The notes under the pieces are model-generated. The model did no database searches. It saw only the letters and a program-made list of their open reading frames with translations, and was not told where the DNA came from. Shown here in pieces: positions 12,201-23,855 of a stretch of DNA of 64,000 nt (the stretch's first letter is position 1; each line of letters starts with the position of its first letter). The stretch is from assembly GCF_037975245.1 (NCBI RefSeq), contig NC_092563.1, forward strand, positions 6,941,501 through 7,005,500, written 5' to 3'. The DNA is from Apostichopus japonicus (taxonomy: Eukaryota > Echinodermata > Holothuroidea > Aspidochirotida > Stichopodidae). The position numbers and the translations under genes are program-made.

Positions 12201-12230
12201 AGCCTGGTCATATAAAATGAAACGTTCGGG

Positions 12231-12470
12231 AATTGAACTAGAGAAATAGAAACAGTGATATTATTCCACACCGATTGCCCTTTTATTTGTATAATAATAT
12301 AACTTCCATTGCATGCGTAACCGCCTAAAGTAGAGTATCACTACAACCAAAAATAAATCAAATTGAACTAGTGAAATAGAAACGGTGATATTATTCCACA
12401 CCGATTCCCTTTGTTTGTATGATAATATAACTTCCATTGTATGCTAAAGTAGTATAATCCTCCCATTATA
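12231..12470. repeat. ~130-bp tandem duplication
   Basis: AATTGAACTAG...GTGATATTATTCC begins at 12231 and again at 12361, with TATAACTTCCATTG shared in both halves. The second copy is shortened at its end. Confidence 0.85.
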
Positions 12471-12707
12471 CCCGAAATAACTACTCAGACTCCGATCGAT
12501 ATCGAGCGGACCATCCCAAGTGGCACTATGAATGAATGGTTGTAATGATGACTAAAGTATTCGTCAGTATGTAAAAACGAGAGTGGGTCTTAGCTGGACA
12601 TTCGTAAAAAACTTCTAACCCGGCTCAACCGATTCTTCACCCTCGAAATATTTAACTCAATTTCGCCAAAAGTACACTACGCGAAAACGGGGACGACATT
12701 ATGTGCA

Positions 12708-13480
12708 TTGCAAAGAAAAACACATACATGCTTGTTCAACAGCTCAAAACATGACAACAAAAAGACATGGGAAAACATAAACACTGTTTTAATTTTTTTT
12801 TTAAATTTTTTTAAACTATGGTTCAAAATGTTCTCAATTAACATCTTCATTGATGATGTTGTTTCTATTAGCGATCCTTACGAAATTGCAGATGCTTTAA
12901 ATACTTTTTCTTTCACTAATGACGACTCCAATCTGGCCAAAAATATTCCACATTGTAGTCACAACAAAATAACAAGAGGAAACAATTTACATTCCATTTT
13001 TTATCCCCGGTAAGCAGCAACGACGTTGTTAAAGTGGCAATGGACTGTCTTAAACCAAACACGGCTGCCTGGAATGATGAAATTCGGCCGGCCGTGGTCC
13101 GGTGTGTTTTTCACCTCATTTCAAAGCCGCTGTCTCATATCTGTAATATTTGTTTTGCTGATGGTACTTTCCCTGATATCTTAAAAATAGCAAAGGTTAT
13201 ACCCATTTATATAAAAGGCGTTCACTGTCATTTCATTAACGACAACCCAATCTATGTGCCACCGTGCTTTTCGAAATTCATAGAAAGAGTTGTGGTCAAC
13301 AAAATACTACTTTTTCTTAACAAACATCACATTCTCTCAAACAGCCTGCAGAACTGTTTCTGTCCAGGCTTTTGCACTAAATTAAGTAAATCAGCAAATA
13401 ACAACAACATTTCTCTAAGTGTAAGGCTTCCTTGATCTTTTTAAGGCATTTGACCAGTATTGTAATATTATATAGGGACT
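12708..13480 (+). pseudogene. LINE reverse transcriptase fragment (CR1/Jockey-like)
   Basis: The frame at 13034-13435 reads like the N-terminal part of a non-LTR reverse transcriptase: AMDCLKPNTAAWNDEIRP, LSHICNICFADGTFPDILK, AKVIPIY and FSKFIERVV. A frame change near 13430 leads to LDLFKAFD, the motif A region of the palm. It then ends abruptly. The preceding open segment (12708-13013) holds a DPYEIADALNTFF-like linker. Truncated at both ends and frameshifted, so inactive. Confidence 0.8.
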
Positions 13481-13834
13481 CGCGAGAGAGATGTACTGGG
13501 GTTATCTTGATGCCATATTTTATGCTTCTTCAGGAGACGTCTCGAACGGAAGATAGAAGAAAACAATGAGTTCACAGAAAAACAAGTTGACAAGATAGGA
13601 TTTGATTAGTGATTCGTTATTATTTCTTCTCTGTCGATTCTTTTCTCTAATTAAATAAAATGATTAGTTTGCCGTTAACATACAAACTAAAAAATACAAT
13701 GATCTGACTACGTCAATTACATAATTCGAAGAAGTGACGAAGTGATGAACTTGCAGAACCCATGCTCCCTTTTATAGATCACTTCACCGAAATCCCACTC
13801 CGCATAGTCAGAAGGCAGCCAATAACCTGCCCAT
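13481..13834. other. no feature recognised
   Basis: Ordinary AT-rich sequence between a LINE fragment and a MITE copy. Confidence 0.4.
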
Positions 13835-14118
13835 CAAGGGCGGGGGAACCGGGGGCTGGGGGCGCCAGCCCCCAGTGAAAAATATGGAGGGGCGGAAGTA
13901 TCATTCCACCCCCCCGCTTCGCAAGTCAGAAAACCCCTTTTTCATTTCCAAATGAGAAAAAAATCTCATTTGGAGCACCAAATTGCATCTAAGGCCAGGT
14001 GAAAATGCAAAATTATATACAAAATGGAGTGGGTGGGTTGAAGTGTGCTATATTGCACCAAATTGCATCTGAGGCCACCTGGACATGCAAAAATAAAAAT
14101 ATTCCAAAGGGGAGGGGA
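13835..14118. mobile_element. truncated copy of the 7343-7738 MITE
   Basis: Shares GCCAGCCCCCAGTGAAAAAT, GGGCGGAAGTATCATTCC-like and AATTGCATCTGAGGCCACCT blocks in the same order as the copy at 7.3 kb. It stops after CCAAAGGGGAGGGG, so the right terminus is missing. Confidence 0.8.
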
Positions 14119-14236
14119 TTATTCCATAATTGAATTCGATACTTGACAACTTGTGACGAGAGTTGGTGAAACACTTGAGAGTTTGACATTAAATATTCGA
14201 ACCTGAGTTGGCAACCCTGGAATATACAATCCCCCG

Positions 14237-14619
14237 AAGGCTTACACAGAGAAACTGTTACTCCGTAACAATAAGAAAGAGGATATTGCCTCAGCCACGA
14301 AAGGCATAAAATTTGAAAACCGTGGGCAATACCTCACTACCAAACCTAAACAAAAGGAACCACCACTTGTGTTGAAGCTCACATATACACCCCATATCAA
14401 AACCACGCATTTGAAAAAAGCACTTTTGAAACATTGGCACTTAATCTCGCAACACGCGGAATTATCCAAACTGTTTCCAAAAGAACCGATTCTAGCCTAA
14501 AAAGGGCCCAAAATCTCAAAGATTTACTTGTTAACTCAAGGTCTCGTATAAACGAGGAATCAGCTGACTCTCAAGGTTCACACGAAGCTCTTTTAGATGC
14601 TCTTATAGCTGCACTATGA
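14237..14619 (+). pseudogene. Penelope-like element fragment
   Basis: The open segment 14237-14497 encodes PPLVLKLTYTPHIKTTHLKK, then ALLKHWHLI, then LSKLFPKEPILA before a stop. After a frame change it continues as QNLKDLLVNSRS. This order (two aromatic/proline motifs, a His-Trp motif, then a RRxxNLRDLLV-like motif) is what I know from the linker between the reverse transcriptase and GIY-YIG domains of Penelope-like elements. Neither enzymatic domain is preserved here. Recognised from memory only. Confidence 0.55.
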
Positions 14620-15164
14620 GTCCATAAAAACTCGTGCACAGAGACGCCCAGGCCGAATATAAAATATTCAAAGGCTACTACTGATGAAGCTCCTCCTATA
14701 AAGTTTGAGAGCAGAAACCGGTCTAGTTGGTCATAAAAACCTACGCTAGTCTCTCCTACTATTAACAGTACACTCAATTCACCTAATAGGTGCAATTATG
14801 TTTCACCATGAGGAGCATGCTATAAGTTCATGTTCCTCGCGCCCTCCCTTAAAAATACTTCATGTTCTTGGCGACTACGTTGCGTTAGATAGTGTAAAAC
14901 CGACTACACCCCCTTTCAGTTGAAAGACTCAACACAAGGGTGTTACAAATAGTGAGTCCAGTATTGTTAGGGAAGAGATGGAGGGCAACTGGAAGATTAC
15001 TCTTCTATAATGTATTTCAGCTTTTAGATATATCACGTATGTTATTCAGCTAAAGTTTTATGCTTTATGCGCGACATAGGGAGGGTGGTAAATGCAGGCA
15101 TGTCTATGCTTGAGCGCTTGTCAAGGATGTCAATTTTTCACGCAAATTTTTTCGAACTCACTTG
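14620..15164. other. no feature recognised
   Basis: No convincing ORF or repeat seen. Confidence 0.35.
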
Positions 15165-15230
15165 ATTGAGGGGCCCCGTTCCATTGCCGGGCCCAGGGCC
15201 CGGTGATCTCTTAAGACGGCCCTGATCATA
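15165..15230 (-). mobile_element. hAT-type terminus, solitary
   Basis: On the - strand it reads CAGGGCCGTCTTAAGAGATC followed by a CCGGGCCCTGGGCCCGG palindrome, a form typical of hAT element ends. No partner terminus was identified nearby. Confidence 0.55.
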
Positions 15231-15489
15231 CTTCCCTCTACTCGTGAAATTTTGACCGGTCTGTTAGGGGTTGAGGTTTTGTTTTCTATATTGGTTGTCC
15301 ATAGATGAAATTTTGTGCAACATTATGGGTATGTTTTGAAGTGAATTTATTATTCAAATTCTGAACAAATAATTGGCTTAAAACCTTGAAAAGTGGGGCT
15401 GACGGGTATTGTGGGACGTTATTACCTACAAAAGCAATAATCCACAGGAGATGCAATGAGGTCGAACATGATATGTGACTGGTGACAAT

Positions 15490-15745
15490 CTTTAAAAAAA
15501 GGTTATGAATGAAAAAAAACTATTAGGAAAAACTTGGTTCTCAGGCAAAAGTGTACATCTGGTTGGTCATTTTCAAGCCCGAGAAGTGCCATTTCCGGTG
15601 ATCTGGGGGCTATCAAAACCAGAAATTTTCTTCGACGCTGCGCGCCAACCAATGGTGGCGCTCCGCTTTGATAGTAATTCGCCTGCATCCAAGCAAATGT
15701 CCCCTCAATATTTGAAACAGATCGCCGCCCCTGAACAGAGACAAT
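15490..15745 (-). mobile_element. hAT-derived interspersed repeat, inverse copy
   Basis: The - strand carries the same blocks as 8990-9150: GCGGAGCGCCACCATTGGTT, a GCGCAGCGTCGAAGAAAAT-like block and GGAAATGGCACTTC. It is related to the left end of the hAT element at 8949. Confidence 0.7.
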
Positions 15746-15779
15746 GAGTAATTTACTCATATTATGATGAAATAACAAT

Positions 15780-16490
15780 AAACGAAGTTCAAAATATGCT
15801 TTAATAAAAGTGGAGGAACCAGAAGTAAGTAGAGACTTTCGAGTCTGGACCCTTAACAAACAAAACAGAATTTCAGAAATCACATAAGTACACAGAGAGT
15901 AAAGAGATAAGGAAATACAGAGCAAAAAATAAAGAGGAAGCGAAGAAAGGTAAAAGCAAATCCATACAAAGAGACAATGTAACAACACAGCGTGGGTGGT
16001 TTGTACTATTATTTAAAAGGTAATGCTTGAGTTTTCTTTTAAATGAGTTAAGAGTATTTGAGTTTTTAATATCTTGATCAAGTGAGTTCCAGAAATGTAC
16101 ACCAGTACTTCGTACTTGTGTTTGGCTGCGGATAGTTCTAGAATATGGTTGACTTAAAGAGTGTTTATAACGAGTGTTAAAGGTATGATATTCTGAGTTA
16201 CTACAATACAAATTATTGAAAGCTACCGGGAGCGTACCTTTCTGAAATTTATATCAAAAAATACCAAATTGATAATGATATAGGTCAAAGAGAGTAAGAA
16301 TTTTAAGCTCTTTAAAGAGAGGTGCAGTATTACACCTAAAATGTGTATTACAAATATTACGAATGACACGTTTTTGTAGTCTATATAACCTTTCAAGTAA
16401 TGTTCTGTGAGTACATCCCCACAGAAGGAGACTATAGTTCAAATGAGGGAGCACAAGTGTGTTATACAATGTTAAAAGTGCACGCGGGGG
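15780..16490 (-). pseudogene. LINE reverse transcriptase C-terminal fragment
   Basis: Two open segments on the - strand (16469-16254, then 16211-15873) encode the region after the palm of a CR1/Jockey-type polymerase: YNTLVLPHLNYSLLLWG, LYRLQKRVIRNIC, TAPLFKELKILTLFDLYHYQ, then RSTGVHFWNSLDQDIKN and SFKRKLKHYLLN. They are separated by a short disrupted stretch. The 3' part runs into A-rich DNA. The 5' part is missing, as in a 5'-truncated LINE insertion. Confidence 0.85.
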
Positions 16491-16601
16491 TTAAAATGGT
16501 TTTTAGTCTATTTATGATGCCATTAGATTTTAAATTTTAATACAGATATTATCAACGTGTTCTGTCCAATTCAAATTTTCGTCAATTGTTATTCCTAGGA
16601 A

Positions 16602-16740
16602 AGTCTCTTAGATTCATATTTAACGTCTATGATTATGAATTGTCAACCACTCTGTAACCGGACGACATACATTAATCTTGGTGTGATTCCAACTGGGACT
16701 GGTTGGAATGCACCGGCCTTAACCACTGAGCTAACACTCA
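16602..16740 (-). mobile_element. tRNA-derived SINE, second copy
   Basis: Same family as 4357-4504: on the - strand GTGTTAGCTCAGTGGTTAAG with a degraded box B (CCCAGTTGGAATCAC), then the shared tail ending near AGAGACTTTCC. More diverged in box B than the first copy. Confidence 0.75.
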
Positions 16741-16959
16741 TGTGCTAACACCCCACGCATGTGTGTGTGTATATACGTATACCACTAAGATATGACTGGA
16801 TCAAAAACTATTTGACAGGGAGAAAACAATTTACTTCTTTCCAAAACAAAACTTCTAATTTATAAACAATCACTTGACAAGCTATCAGACAAATTACAAA
16901 TTCTGCTCTACGTGAACACACCAGTGCACATTTTAGGTCACTTAACTTGTTCAAATTAA

Positions 16960-17528
16960 AGGAATAGTTCAGGTGTCACAAATGTTTATCTTATGTGAAA
17001 GAGGACAATAAAAGAAACCCAATAGTGAAGAAATTATTCAAATATCTTTTTCCGTTTAGGAGATATTCAAGTTAAAGTTCTATCTGATTGTGTAGAAACT
17101 GCTGAAATCAGACTAGCTTTGACGTCATATCCTCACATTCCTGAAAAGTCTTTGTTATTTTATTAAAATATTTTGTAAGATTTTATGACTTACAACCAAA
17201 ATATACGTCAGGAGATCTCTTATGTGTCAAGTAAAGTATTTGAGATTTAACATCTGGAGAATGTTTGATTATATTTTTTTAGATTTGTGAAAAAAATGTA
17301 ATTATATTTCAATGAAATATATTGACACATGTTAAGGAAGTGAGGATGTGACATCACACCCTCACAGTTAGTCTTTCTACATCAGTCATTTGCAAAGAAA
17401 TTTTGAAATCTTCAAAATGTGATATCTCCTTAACGGAGAATGCTATCATGGTAGTTTCTTCACTATTCTGTTTGTCTTTTTAAGCTCTTTCATACAAGGT
17501 AGACAAGTCAAACACCTCAACCAATCCT
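16960..17528. mobile_element. TTAA-flanked MITE
   Basis: The ends are long imperfect inverted repeats starting AGGAATAGTTCAGGTGT (left) and AGGATTGGTTGAGGTGT (right, inward), each bordered outward by TTAA (16956-16959 and 17529-17532). The inverted similarity continues inward for over 100 bp (ATAGTGAAGAAA, GGAGATAT). No ORF. TTAA flanks suggest the piggyBac group, but the ends do not start with CCC, so the family is uncertain. Confidence 0.7.
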
Positions 17529-17532
17529 TTAA

Positions 17533-18095
17533 ATGACATCGACGTAAATATTGCAACTTTCACATATGAATTCTTCAAAAATCTCTAACCTTCAGTTTTG
17601 TGTAATTTCCTCATTCGTAACTCCCTATTTCACAATTATGATTCACGTCAAAACTTCGTCTTCCTGGTAATCGGCCAACTTTTTCCAAGACAAGCTTGCA
17701 TTATCGAGCAATGAGTACCTGGAATTCCATTCCAGATAATTTAACTACTAAACATCATGTACTGTACACTCCTTCCTTACAGCTTTACTAGATCCCTTAT
17801 AAACCACTACTAAGACCTAAAGTATCTCGTTTGTTTTTTGTACGCTGTAGCCATCCTCTGTTATTGTATTATTTTTTTTCTAATATTTATTTATATATGT
17901 ATTTATTGGGGTGGGGGGGGGGTGGGGTTGAGTACATGTTGGTGTGCGAGTGGATCAAAGTGTTACTTTTATCTTGTCTCGTTCTCTCTGCTTATTTATG
18001 GGAGCGCTCCACTAGAGATAAGCCCCTTACGTTATTTTAATGCTTCCTTTAACAATTTCCCTTGTTGTGTACATATTTTGCCACTTATTTAGCTT
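17533..18095. other. no gene seen
   Basis: Contains a G-rich run near 17910-17925 and nothing else recognisable. Confidence 0.4.
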
Positions 18096-18389
18096 CTATG
18101 TATTTAAATTGTGAAGAAACAAATAAATGAATTGAGAGGAATAGAAAAACTTTTTCATAAAAAGGATTCTAAGTTTTTGTAGCATACTCAGATATGGCTT
18201 TACTAACTGTTTGTACAAGTTCAAAACTACATCTTTACCTAGGAAGAGCAAGTTACGCTTGATTGAATGGATTATCCGATTTTCAGCTATGGCACACTGC
18301 TTTGATGTTTTTAAATAATTAGTTATAATAACACGAACACTATACAGAGCAATGCCACATATGTTGTAGTTAAAAGGAAAGGAAATCAT
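18096..18389 (-). pseudogene. LINE reverse transcriptase fragment
   Basis: The - strand frame encodes KQCAIAENRIIHSIKRNLLF and KDVVLNLYKQLVKPYL, the thumb-region signature of CR1/L2-type polymerases (KR...KDVxLxLYKSLVRPxLEY). It lacks the following WSPY-like segment, so it is a short remnant. Confidence 0.65.
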
Positions 18390-19083
18390 TTCGTCACTTT
18401 ATAGTTGACATTGAAACCTGAAAAAACTGTTGTCTTTACAACAGGAAGGAAATGTGTACTATAATAGTGTCACATTTCCGATAACTTATATGTGCGGAAG
18501 CAATCAGAAGCTGTACTCTACTGTGAATGCTAACTACTTCATCATGATAAAATAACAGTGGATGGGTGGGTGTTTGAGTACCTTCTGGATATCTTTATGC
18601 TATTGTGCCATATCACTGTTCACAGCTGTTACTAGTATTCAAAAGACGTTTACATCACAGAAATGTGTTGTACCGTATATGTCAGAAGTGTTGTTAGAGC
18701 AACTTTTAAAGCTTGCAGGCATTTGTACTGTGGTAATTGTGTAGTTTTGCATATTTTCACAATTGGTCTGCCTTAGTATGTTCTCTATTGGCCTCCCATA
18801 TAGCACCATACACAGAGAAAGGGCTCGTCTCAGAGAAGTTATAGGTCTCGCACCACAATTAAATTGTTCAATTGACTTACACACTAAACTCGTCACTTTC
18901 AAGACCTGCAAAAGCATAGATAAAGTTTTCAACTGGTTTACCTACCCACCACATGATAGCTGAGATCTTGGCCTATCATGGTACTTGCAAACTTCAAACT
19001 CTAAATGGCATATCATGACCGTTTAGATTTTGAGCTAGAAGAGGAGCAAGTTTTGCATACTGAACACCCACCCTTCGGGGGAA
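18390..19083. other. no gene seen; low-copy repeat piece
   Basis: The phrase ATAGGTCTCGCACCACAATTA near 18842 recurs in slightly changed form near 26728. No other feature recognised. Confidence 0.4.
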
Positions 19084-19380
19084 TTCCGCGAGACCGAATG
19101 TCCGCGAGACCGAAGGTCCGCGAGACCGAAATTACAAAAAGGTCCGCGAGACCGAAATTGAAAAAAGGTCCGCGAGACCGAAATTAAAAAGGTCCGCGAG
19201 ACCGAAATTAAAAAAAGGTCCGCGAGACCGAAATTAAAAAAAGGTCCGCGAGACCGAAATTACAAAAAGGTCCGCGAGACCGAAATTACAAAAAGGTCCG
19301 CGAGACCGAAATTACAAAAAGGTCCGCGAGACCGAAATTAAAAATAGGTCCGCGAGACCGAAGTTCCGCGAGACAGAAGT
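19084..19380 (+). repeat. left satellite arm, 24-26 bp unit
   Basis: Direct units of TCCGCGAGACCGAAATTACAAAAAGG with variable A-run length. The first two and the last units are shortened. Confidence 0.95.
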
Positions 19381-19682
19381 TCATTAGGGGTCAACTTTTA
19401 ACCTCTATCCCGTATTAGTTGACACAATTTCCTCATAATAAATTTTAAAATATTTGCACAAACACACAAAAATGCTACTGGTTTTCGGCAATGTGACAGG
19501 TATTTTTTTCAAGAAATACCCGTAGCGTCAACCTATGGTGACGCTTCCATTTTTCGGGCAAGGTTTTGGAAATTTTGGGCAAAGAACGTCATGCCCCCTT
19601 CCTAAAGTGAAGTTCTTTCGTAGGCTTATGAGTTCCCCCCCCTCCTACCCACCCACCCCCACCATATCCCTGTATACACCAC

Positions 19683-20110
19683 CAGGGACGTAGCTAAGGC
19701 CTGATGATTGGGAGGGGGTGTAGTGGCTGAAATTCCAACTGGATGGGTTTTGGAGCCAGAAAATTCCGACTGCTGCCTTGTACCCCCCCCCCCCCCCGCA
19801 CTAATCGTCAACGATACAGTCAGTGTCAGTCAGACACCCCATCTTTCGCGACTGCACTTTTGTTCCAAACTTTTTTTGATACATTTTTACCTTATGGGGC
19901 AAAGTTTTTGCTTCTGTTGAAGGCACTTTAATTGTATACCATAGAGACAATGTATATCCCAACGACGTAGCCAGGATTTTGAAAGGGGGAGCCCGTTTGC
20001 GATTGATATGGGGAGGGGTCTAAGGGGAGGGGGTGCCACTGCAATTCTGGCTGTCTTACAAAATATGAAAGTTTATATTGTCCATCAGTTAAGTTAGTCA
20101 AATGCCAGGG
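19683..20110. mobile_element. hAT-type termini fragments inside the core
   Basis: CAGGGACGTAGCTAAGGCC at 19683 resembles a hAT end, and CGACGTAGCCAGGATTTTGA lies near 19970. The stretch TGAAAGTTTATATTGTCCAT near 20070 recurs inverted near 24490. These are nested fragments without coding capacity. Confidence 0.5.
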
Positions 20111-20934
20111 CATTTCCACGCTAACTCACGTTACATTTTTGATGTTTTTCGTCTTCTCTTTGTACCATATATTTTACTAACACTTGAGTTTGATCAATTA
20201 CTTCTTCTACAGTAGTTACCAAAATGCTGTGGGATACCTCAGCAAATTTTTTTTTTTTAAATTTGCTTCTTGTAGATTTTATAAGGCAAAAAGAGTCGGT
20301 AACTCACTTTACATTTCTAAAAGCGCCAAAATTGGAAAACAAATATTATTCAAAAAGTGTCCTCATACTAAATGAACTCAAAGAAAAGTGAAATATGGTA
20401 GTTATACGTACCTTACCTACTAGTAAACTTATAGGTTGCCAAAAAATCCTATATCATTCTCCAGTTACATAAAAATGATGCAAGACTCGGTTACTCACGT
20501 TACGGTAACTCACGTTACAATTTGTCCACGCATAACAGTTCATAACATATAAGTTGTTGACACAATTCAATTTTATTAATTCTTATTAAGCCTTAATAAA
20601 ATTTCTTCTTTTGTTCACTTTGTAACACAATGTAACTGTTATTTACTTATTTACAATCTCAAATACTGTAGGAATCACTTCAGTGCTCCATATCATTCAA
20701 CATTAAAGCCAATGAACACTGGCGGAAATGGCCAAAACAATTGACATCAATGATAAAGATTGTGTGACATTGAAGGCCCTGTGATAGTATAGAGTAATAT
20801 TTCATGGATGTATCTAAATGGTTATGGGTTACTATGAGAATGGGGTCTTTCACTGTCTAACAGCGGTAGCAGCCCCTGTTTTCTAAATATCTGGCCTAGC
20901 TTAATGTACAAAAATCAAAATTCCTTTTAAAGGG

Positions 20935-21065
20935 TGTCAAGACTCGCGCAAAGAGAAACGTCTCATGCCGGTAATCTGGCGTAGATTCGAATGAGGTGTA
21001 ACAGAAGTGTTAGACACCACCATCGATCCCAGAAAAAAACACACACAGCTGCTACCAGAGGTACC
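20935..21065 (-). repeat. dispersed repeat, copy 2
   Basis: Inverse of 11215-11400: GTAACAGAAGTGTTAGACACC, then CATCGAT and CACACACAGCT, in matching order. It ends where the right satellite arm begins. Confidence 0.7.
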
Positions 21066-21070
21066 CGTCA

Positions 21071-21487
21071 GTCTCGCGGACCTTTTTTCAATTTCGGTCT
21101 CGCGGACCTTTTTTTCAATTTCGGTCTCGCGAACCTTTTTTCAATTTCGGTCTCGCGGACCTTTTTGTAATTTCGGTCTCGCGGACCTTTTTTCAATTTC
21201 GGTCTCGCGGACCTTTTTGTAATTTCGGTCTCGCGGACCTTTTTGTAATTTCGGTCTCGCGGACCTTTTTTTAATTTCGGTCTCGCGGACCTTTTTTACA
21301 TTTCGGTCTCGCGGACCTTTTTTTAATTTCGGTCTCGCGGACCTTTTTGTAATTTCGGTCTCGCGGACCTTTTTGTAATTTCGGTCTCGCGGACCTTCGG
21401 TCTCGCGGACCTTTTTAATTTCGGTCTCGCGGACCTTTTTAATTTCGGTCTCGCGGACCTTTTTTTTTATTTTCGGTTTCGCGGTTT
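21071..21487 (-). repeat. right satellite arm, 24-26 bp unit
   Basis: About 17 inverse units, reading GGTCTCGCGGACCTTTTTGT on the + strand. The outermost unit is degenerate (GGTTTCGCGG). Confidence 0.95.
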
Positions 21488-21569
21488 CCAAAGTGAAAAG
21501 AAGTGCCTCTACTGAAACAAGCAGAAAAAACCTGGCAGAAATCCATGTGACATTAATCTTTCTCTGCAG

Positions 21570-22860
21570 TTGGCTTATCACAACACATGCATCTCGGCTG
21601 TCGGTCTGAGAAGATTCTTAAGTTGTCCTGCAGCCAGTTCTCTGCAAAGATCTGCTAACCAATTTGGACCTAAACTGGAAGAAATAAATCAGAAAGACAT
21701 GTCAAAGAAGCGACAGTTAGTCAAAGACGTCTTGGAGCATAGGGGTATGCCTAGAAACGCTGCTATCCCTGCGGAGTACGACAGGCAGTACAACAATCTT
21801 CTCCGTAGCGGTAGCAAGAAAACTCTTTTTGCCCCGGCCACTCAGAGCAGAGATGTCCTCGTGGAGATACCACCAAGGACAAATTCATTGTTGGTTACCA
21901 TCATACTAATAAACTCTGTTCTAGAAGAAATTCCAGGTAGGTCCAGGTTACAACATCGGGAATGAGCTGGATGCTGGCAAAGTCCTAGCAGAACAGCTCT
22001 GGAAGGGTGAAAGTCCACTAACAGTCAGCCACTTAACAACTGACTCTGATGGGAAGGGGTGCTGCGGTTTAAAACAATCAATGAATGAAGAAGCTGGCAT
22101 GGTGACTGAAAACTTGTTGGATGAGCAGCATCTTAACCGATCTCTCTGTCGAGCAATAACAAATGCAGTATTCTCGAAGCAAATGTTCCCAGCTGGAACT
22201 GCAACACGCAGACTCCTTCTTAAAAACGTCACGCTGAAGATGCGAGTCACAGAGTACAAGCAGAGATTACTGCCAGTAGAAAGGCACTTAAAGGTAACAA
22301 CGAGCAAGTTCTACAAGCAATGACTGACATCGTAGGTTGTATTACTCAATGTTACAGTGGCATCCACCAAGAATGTAATGTTAAGTCTTACATCTGTAAA
22401 AGCAACCGAAGGTATGGCTTTCCATTTCTGCCTAAAGTTGTCAGAGGTTGTCGTCAAATCTTGAGGGAAGACAAAAGAACATTTCATAAACTATTGGAGC
22501 CACGCATATGTAAGAAAACTCTCTGGAGCAAGCGTTTTGGTACTTCAACACAGAAAGCCGAAGCCATGAACAATGCTTATCAAACCACTAACCCCAAGCA
22601 GTCTAGAACTTACCCTAGAAACGGTCGTTTTCGAGGCCACAGTGCAATCCAAATGGTGAATAATGGACCTGGTGAATCATATAGCTCTGAAGATGACAGC
22701 ACTATGCATTAAACCAGGGAAAGCTTCTGTCGCCACCTTGAAGCAATTCCAGCACATAAGGGATTACAACCGACAACGGATGGGAAAATTGGATCGTCGT
22801 TTTCAAAGAGCAAAGCTGCGGAAAGCCAGATGTAGACTCCACGAAGACAGCGACGTAGCC
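21570..22860 (+). pseudogene. Mutator-like transposase pseudogene
   Basis: Successive + strand frames read like one transposase of the Mutator-like group common in cnidarians and echinoderms: SAVGLRRFLSCPAASSLQRS, then LFAPATQS, IVGYHHTNKLCSRR, LDAGKVLAEQLWKGESPL with a following TTDSDGKG, and later RFGTSTQKAEAMNNAYQTTN. There are frameshifts near 21880 and 21925, a stop at 22321, and a frame change near 22680. The assignment rests on remembered similarity. Its position next to the right arm of the 19-21.5 kb element raises the possibility of a link. Confidence 0.6.
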
Positions 22861-23050
22861 ATGAATTTGAAAGCGGGGAGCACTTTTTTGCGATTGATAT
22901 GGATTTTCAAAGTTGTAGGCACGACTATCTGAGCGGAGCGCCACCATCGGTTGGCGCGGAGCGCACAAGAAAATTTTTGGTTTTACAAACCCCCCAGATG
23001 GCCGGAAAGGTTCCCTGGCCTCTTGCTAACTTGAGACACCTCATTCAATA
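22860..23050 (+). mobile_element. hAT-derived interspersed repeat, + copy
   Basis: CTATCTGAGCGGAGCGCCAC, then GCGCACAAGAAAATTTTTGG and a GGCCGGAAAGG block, as at 8990-9110. It joins directly to the end of the degraded transposase. Confidence 0.7.
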
Positions 23051-23317
23051 TCACTTTTAAACCCCAAAAACAAACGAGTTAAAATAGTACGTAATTCAAT
23101 AATACATAATTAAAATTAGCAAGGTACACAAGGGAGGCGGAAGCACTTTTAATCTGGGGGGGGGGGGGGAGCACCGACGTCAAAGGGCACTTTGCAGAAA
23201 TTCGATTGGACTGATGCAGCCTGATATTTAGTACCCTTTATAAATCTTATTGTATTAACTTATTTGCGTATACACATCACTCTATCAACGCCCCCCCCCC
23301 CCCCCCGTCTTAGTAGT

Positions 23318-23855
23318 CTTACTTTTCAACTTCTGATACTTGTAGATACAAAGATAGGCCAGAAATGTCTTTGATACAACCATAGCCAGTAATTGTCTTT
23401 GATACAACTGTAGCTAGTAAATGTTTATCGAAAAGGCTGTTTTGGAACTTGGAACGCCGATCGTGACAACAACAGGCAACAAAGTGCTGCAGCTCTATAC
23501 ATATAAAGTCTGTTAATAAACGATAGGCTTATTTGACTGTGGAATGTTCTCAACTGAAATTTTATCTGCGTAAACGGGTTCTTAAGTAGATGTTAAAGAA
23601 CTGACAAGATCGTATCCTAGTCTTTTTCGGCGGGTAGAGTATTGAATGAAACGGCACGCGATATGAATGAGAGCCTAGATGACAGAAGAATAGGTCACCT
23701 AATTTAGCCATAATCTTGCTACGTTCATTTCATTAGTTTTTCCTGTCTAGACTCTTAAACTCGTCCAGCAAGCTTATGGATTTGAATTATGGGTGTTTTA
23801 ATAAAAAAGTGTAGGCCCGGGCCTACAGTGCTACATACTGGCTACGCCCCTGATA
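23318..23855 (+). repeat. nonautonomous hAT-like repeat, copy 1
   Basis: Starts TTACTTTTCAACTTCTGATA and contains CTGCGTAAACGGGTTCTT and GAGTATTGAATGAAAC. It ends in CATACTGGCTACGCCCCTGA, which inverted is the hAT-style terminus CAGGGGCGTAGCC. Confidence 0.7.

Larger units (their letters stand above)
19084..21487. mobile_element. foldback-like element with GGTCCGCGAGACCGAAATT arms
   Basis: The left arm (19084-19380) holds about 12 units and the right arm (21071-21487) about 17 units of a 24-26 bp satellite, in opposite orientation. The unit is GGTCCGCGAGACCGAAATT plus a spacer of A-rich bases. The arms enclose about 1.7 kb without a transposase. Satellite-built inverted arms are the hallmark of foldback/TU-type elements. 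No target duplication could be defined. Confidence 0.75.

Noticed and set aside
21141-21581. 146-codon frame rich in RETEIKK/SARPKL as a charged repeat protein
   Set aside because: It is the translation of the GGTCCGCGAGACCGAAATT satellite arm, with no conserved start or neighbour.
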